A stretch of 64,000 nucleotides of DNA from Haladaptatus halobius. GTDB lineage: Archaea > Halobacteriota > Halobacteria > Halobacteriales > Haladaptataceae. The translations under genes were made by a program, and so were the position numbers. Location: assembly GCF_020618475.1 (NCBI RefSeq), contig NZ_CP085337.1, forward strand, positions 496,001-560,000, given 5' to 3'. Below, one piece after another: positions 63,868 to 64,000 of the stretch. How positions within the stretch are numbered: the stretch's first letter is position 1; each line of letters opens with the position of its first letter. A model generated the notes under the pieces. The model did no database searches and was not told where the DNA came from. It saw only the letters and a list, made by a program, of their open reading frames with translations.

Positions 63868-64000
63868 CCGATGAGAATTATCCGGCTAGCAATGATTCGA
63901 ACAGCGAGGAGATCACGGCCCTGAAGCAAGATGCGTCGAACACGATCATTAGCGATCGATCAGTCAACGTAACCGATGGGAAGTTGTTCAAACCACTGCT
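63864..64000 (+). CDS. start of a gene cut by the window edge
   Basis: The frame begins M-T-D-E-N-Y-P-A-S-N-D-S-N-S-E-E-I-T-A-L-K and is open to the end of the window. It overlaps the preceding gene by 4 bases. The product is not recognised. Confidence 0.4.
   Translation, partial: MTDENYPASNDSNSEEITALKQDASNTIISDRSVNVTDGKLFKPL

Noticed and set aside
1..64000. CRISPR array
   Set aside because: No set of regularly spaced identical repeats was seen; the repeats present are pairs or inverted repeats.

Overview
The window looks like a chromosomal or large-plasmid segment of a halophilic archaeon (class Halobacteria). The evidence is the acidic proteins, the bacterio-opsin-activator HTH, TrmB, Lrp and DUF7344-type regulators, the RdfA/SMC-like pair, F420 enzymes, TATA-type promoters with short leaders, and several haloarchaeal IS200/IS605 (IS1341-type) elements that encode TnpB but no TnpA. 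No rRNA gene and no CRISPR array was seen.

Layout. Bases 1-17300 are an accessory region: broken toxin and integrase genes, small regulators, three IS605-type insertions (two with tnpB and one deletion derivative), a tRNA-like structure, a low-GC patch with unrecognised genes, two short proteins resembling ribosomal protein eS17, and an RdfA/SMC-like operon. Bases 17650-57587 are a coherent purine-degradation and selenium/molybdenum-hydroxylase island. It contains an SsnA-like amidohydrolase, a cyclic amidohydrolase, a carbamoylase/allantoate-hydrolase-type M20 enzyme, a D-aminoacylase-like and a TrzA-like deaminase, adenine deaminase, two purine permeases, a purine phosphoribosyltransferase-like protein and two xanthine-dehydrogenase-type enzymes. 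Also present are an NAD kinase/phosphatase fusion, an NADPH:F420 reductase and an F420-type luciferase-like oxidoreductase. Bases 57600-64000 return to an accessory region: a broken tnpB element, a subtilase fragment, DoxX and SRPBCC remnants, a nuclease-family protein and another HTH regulator.

How the island may work (inference). Adenine and hypoxanthine enter through the permeases, adenine is deaminated, and the molybdenum hydroxylases oxidise the ring. The amidohydrolases then open and shorten it. No uricase was seen. The maturation genes are the set known from selenium-dependent molybdenum hydroxylases (SDMH): selD, yqeB fused to xdhC, yqeC, mocA, moeA and ssnA, with a tungstate/molybdate-type ABC importer. 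SelA, SelB and a tRNA selenouridine synthase were not seen, so selD here is of the orphan type known to mark SDMH systems. The most striking addition is a complete TusD/TusC/TusB (DsrEFH)-like trio upstream of xdhC-yqeB plus two TusA-like proteins, one translationally coupled to selD. This suggests a dedicated sulfur or selenium relay to the molybdenum cofactor.

The window also holds a cofC gene (coenzyme F420 biosynthesis) split by a 379-bp non-autonomous IS605 derivative that keeps a likely guide-RNA end.
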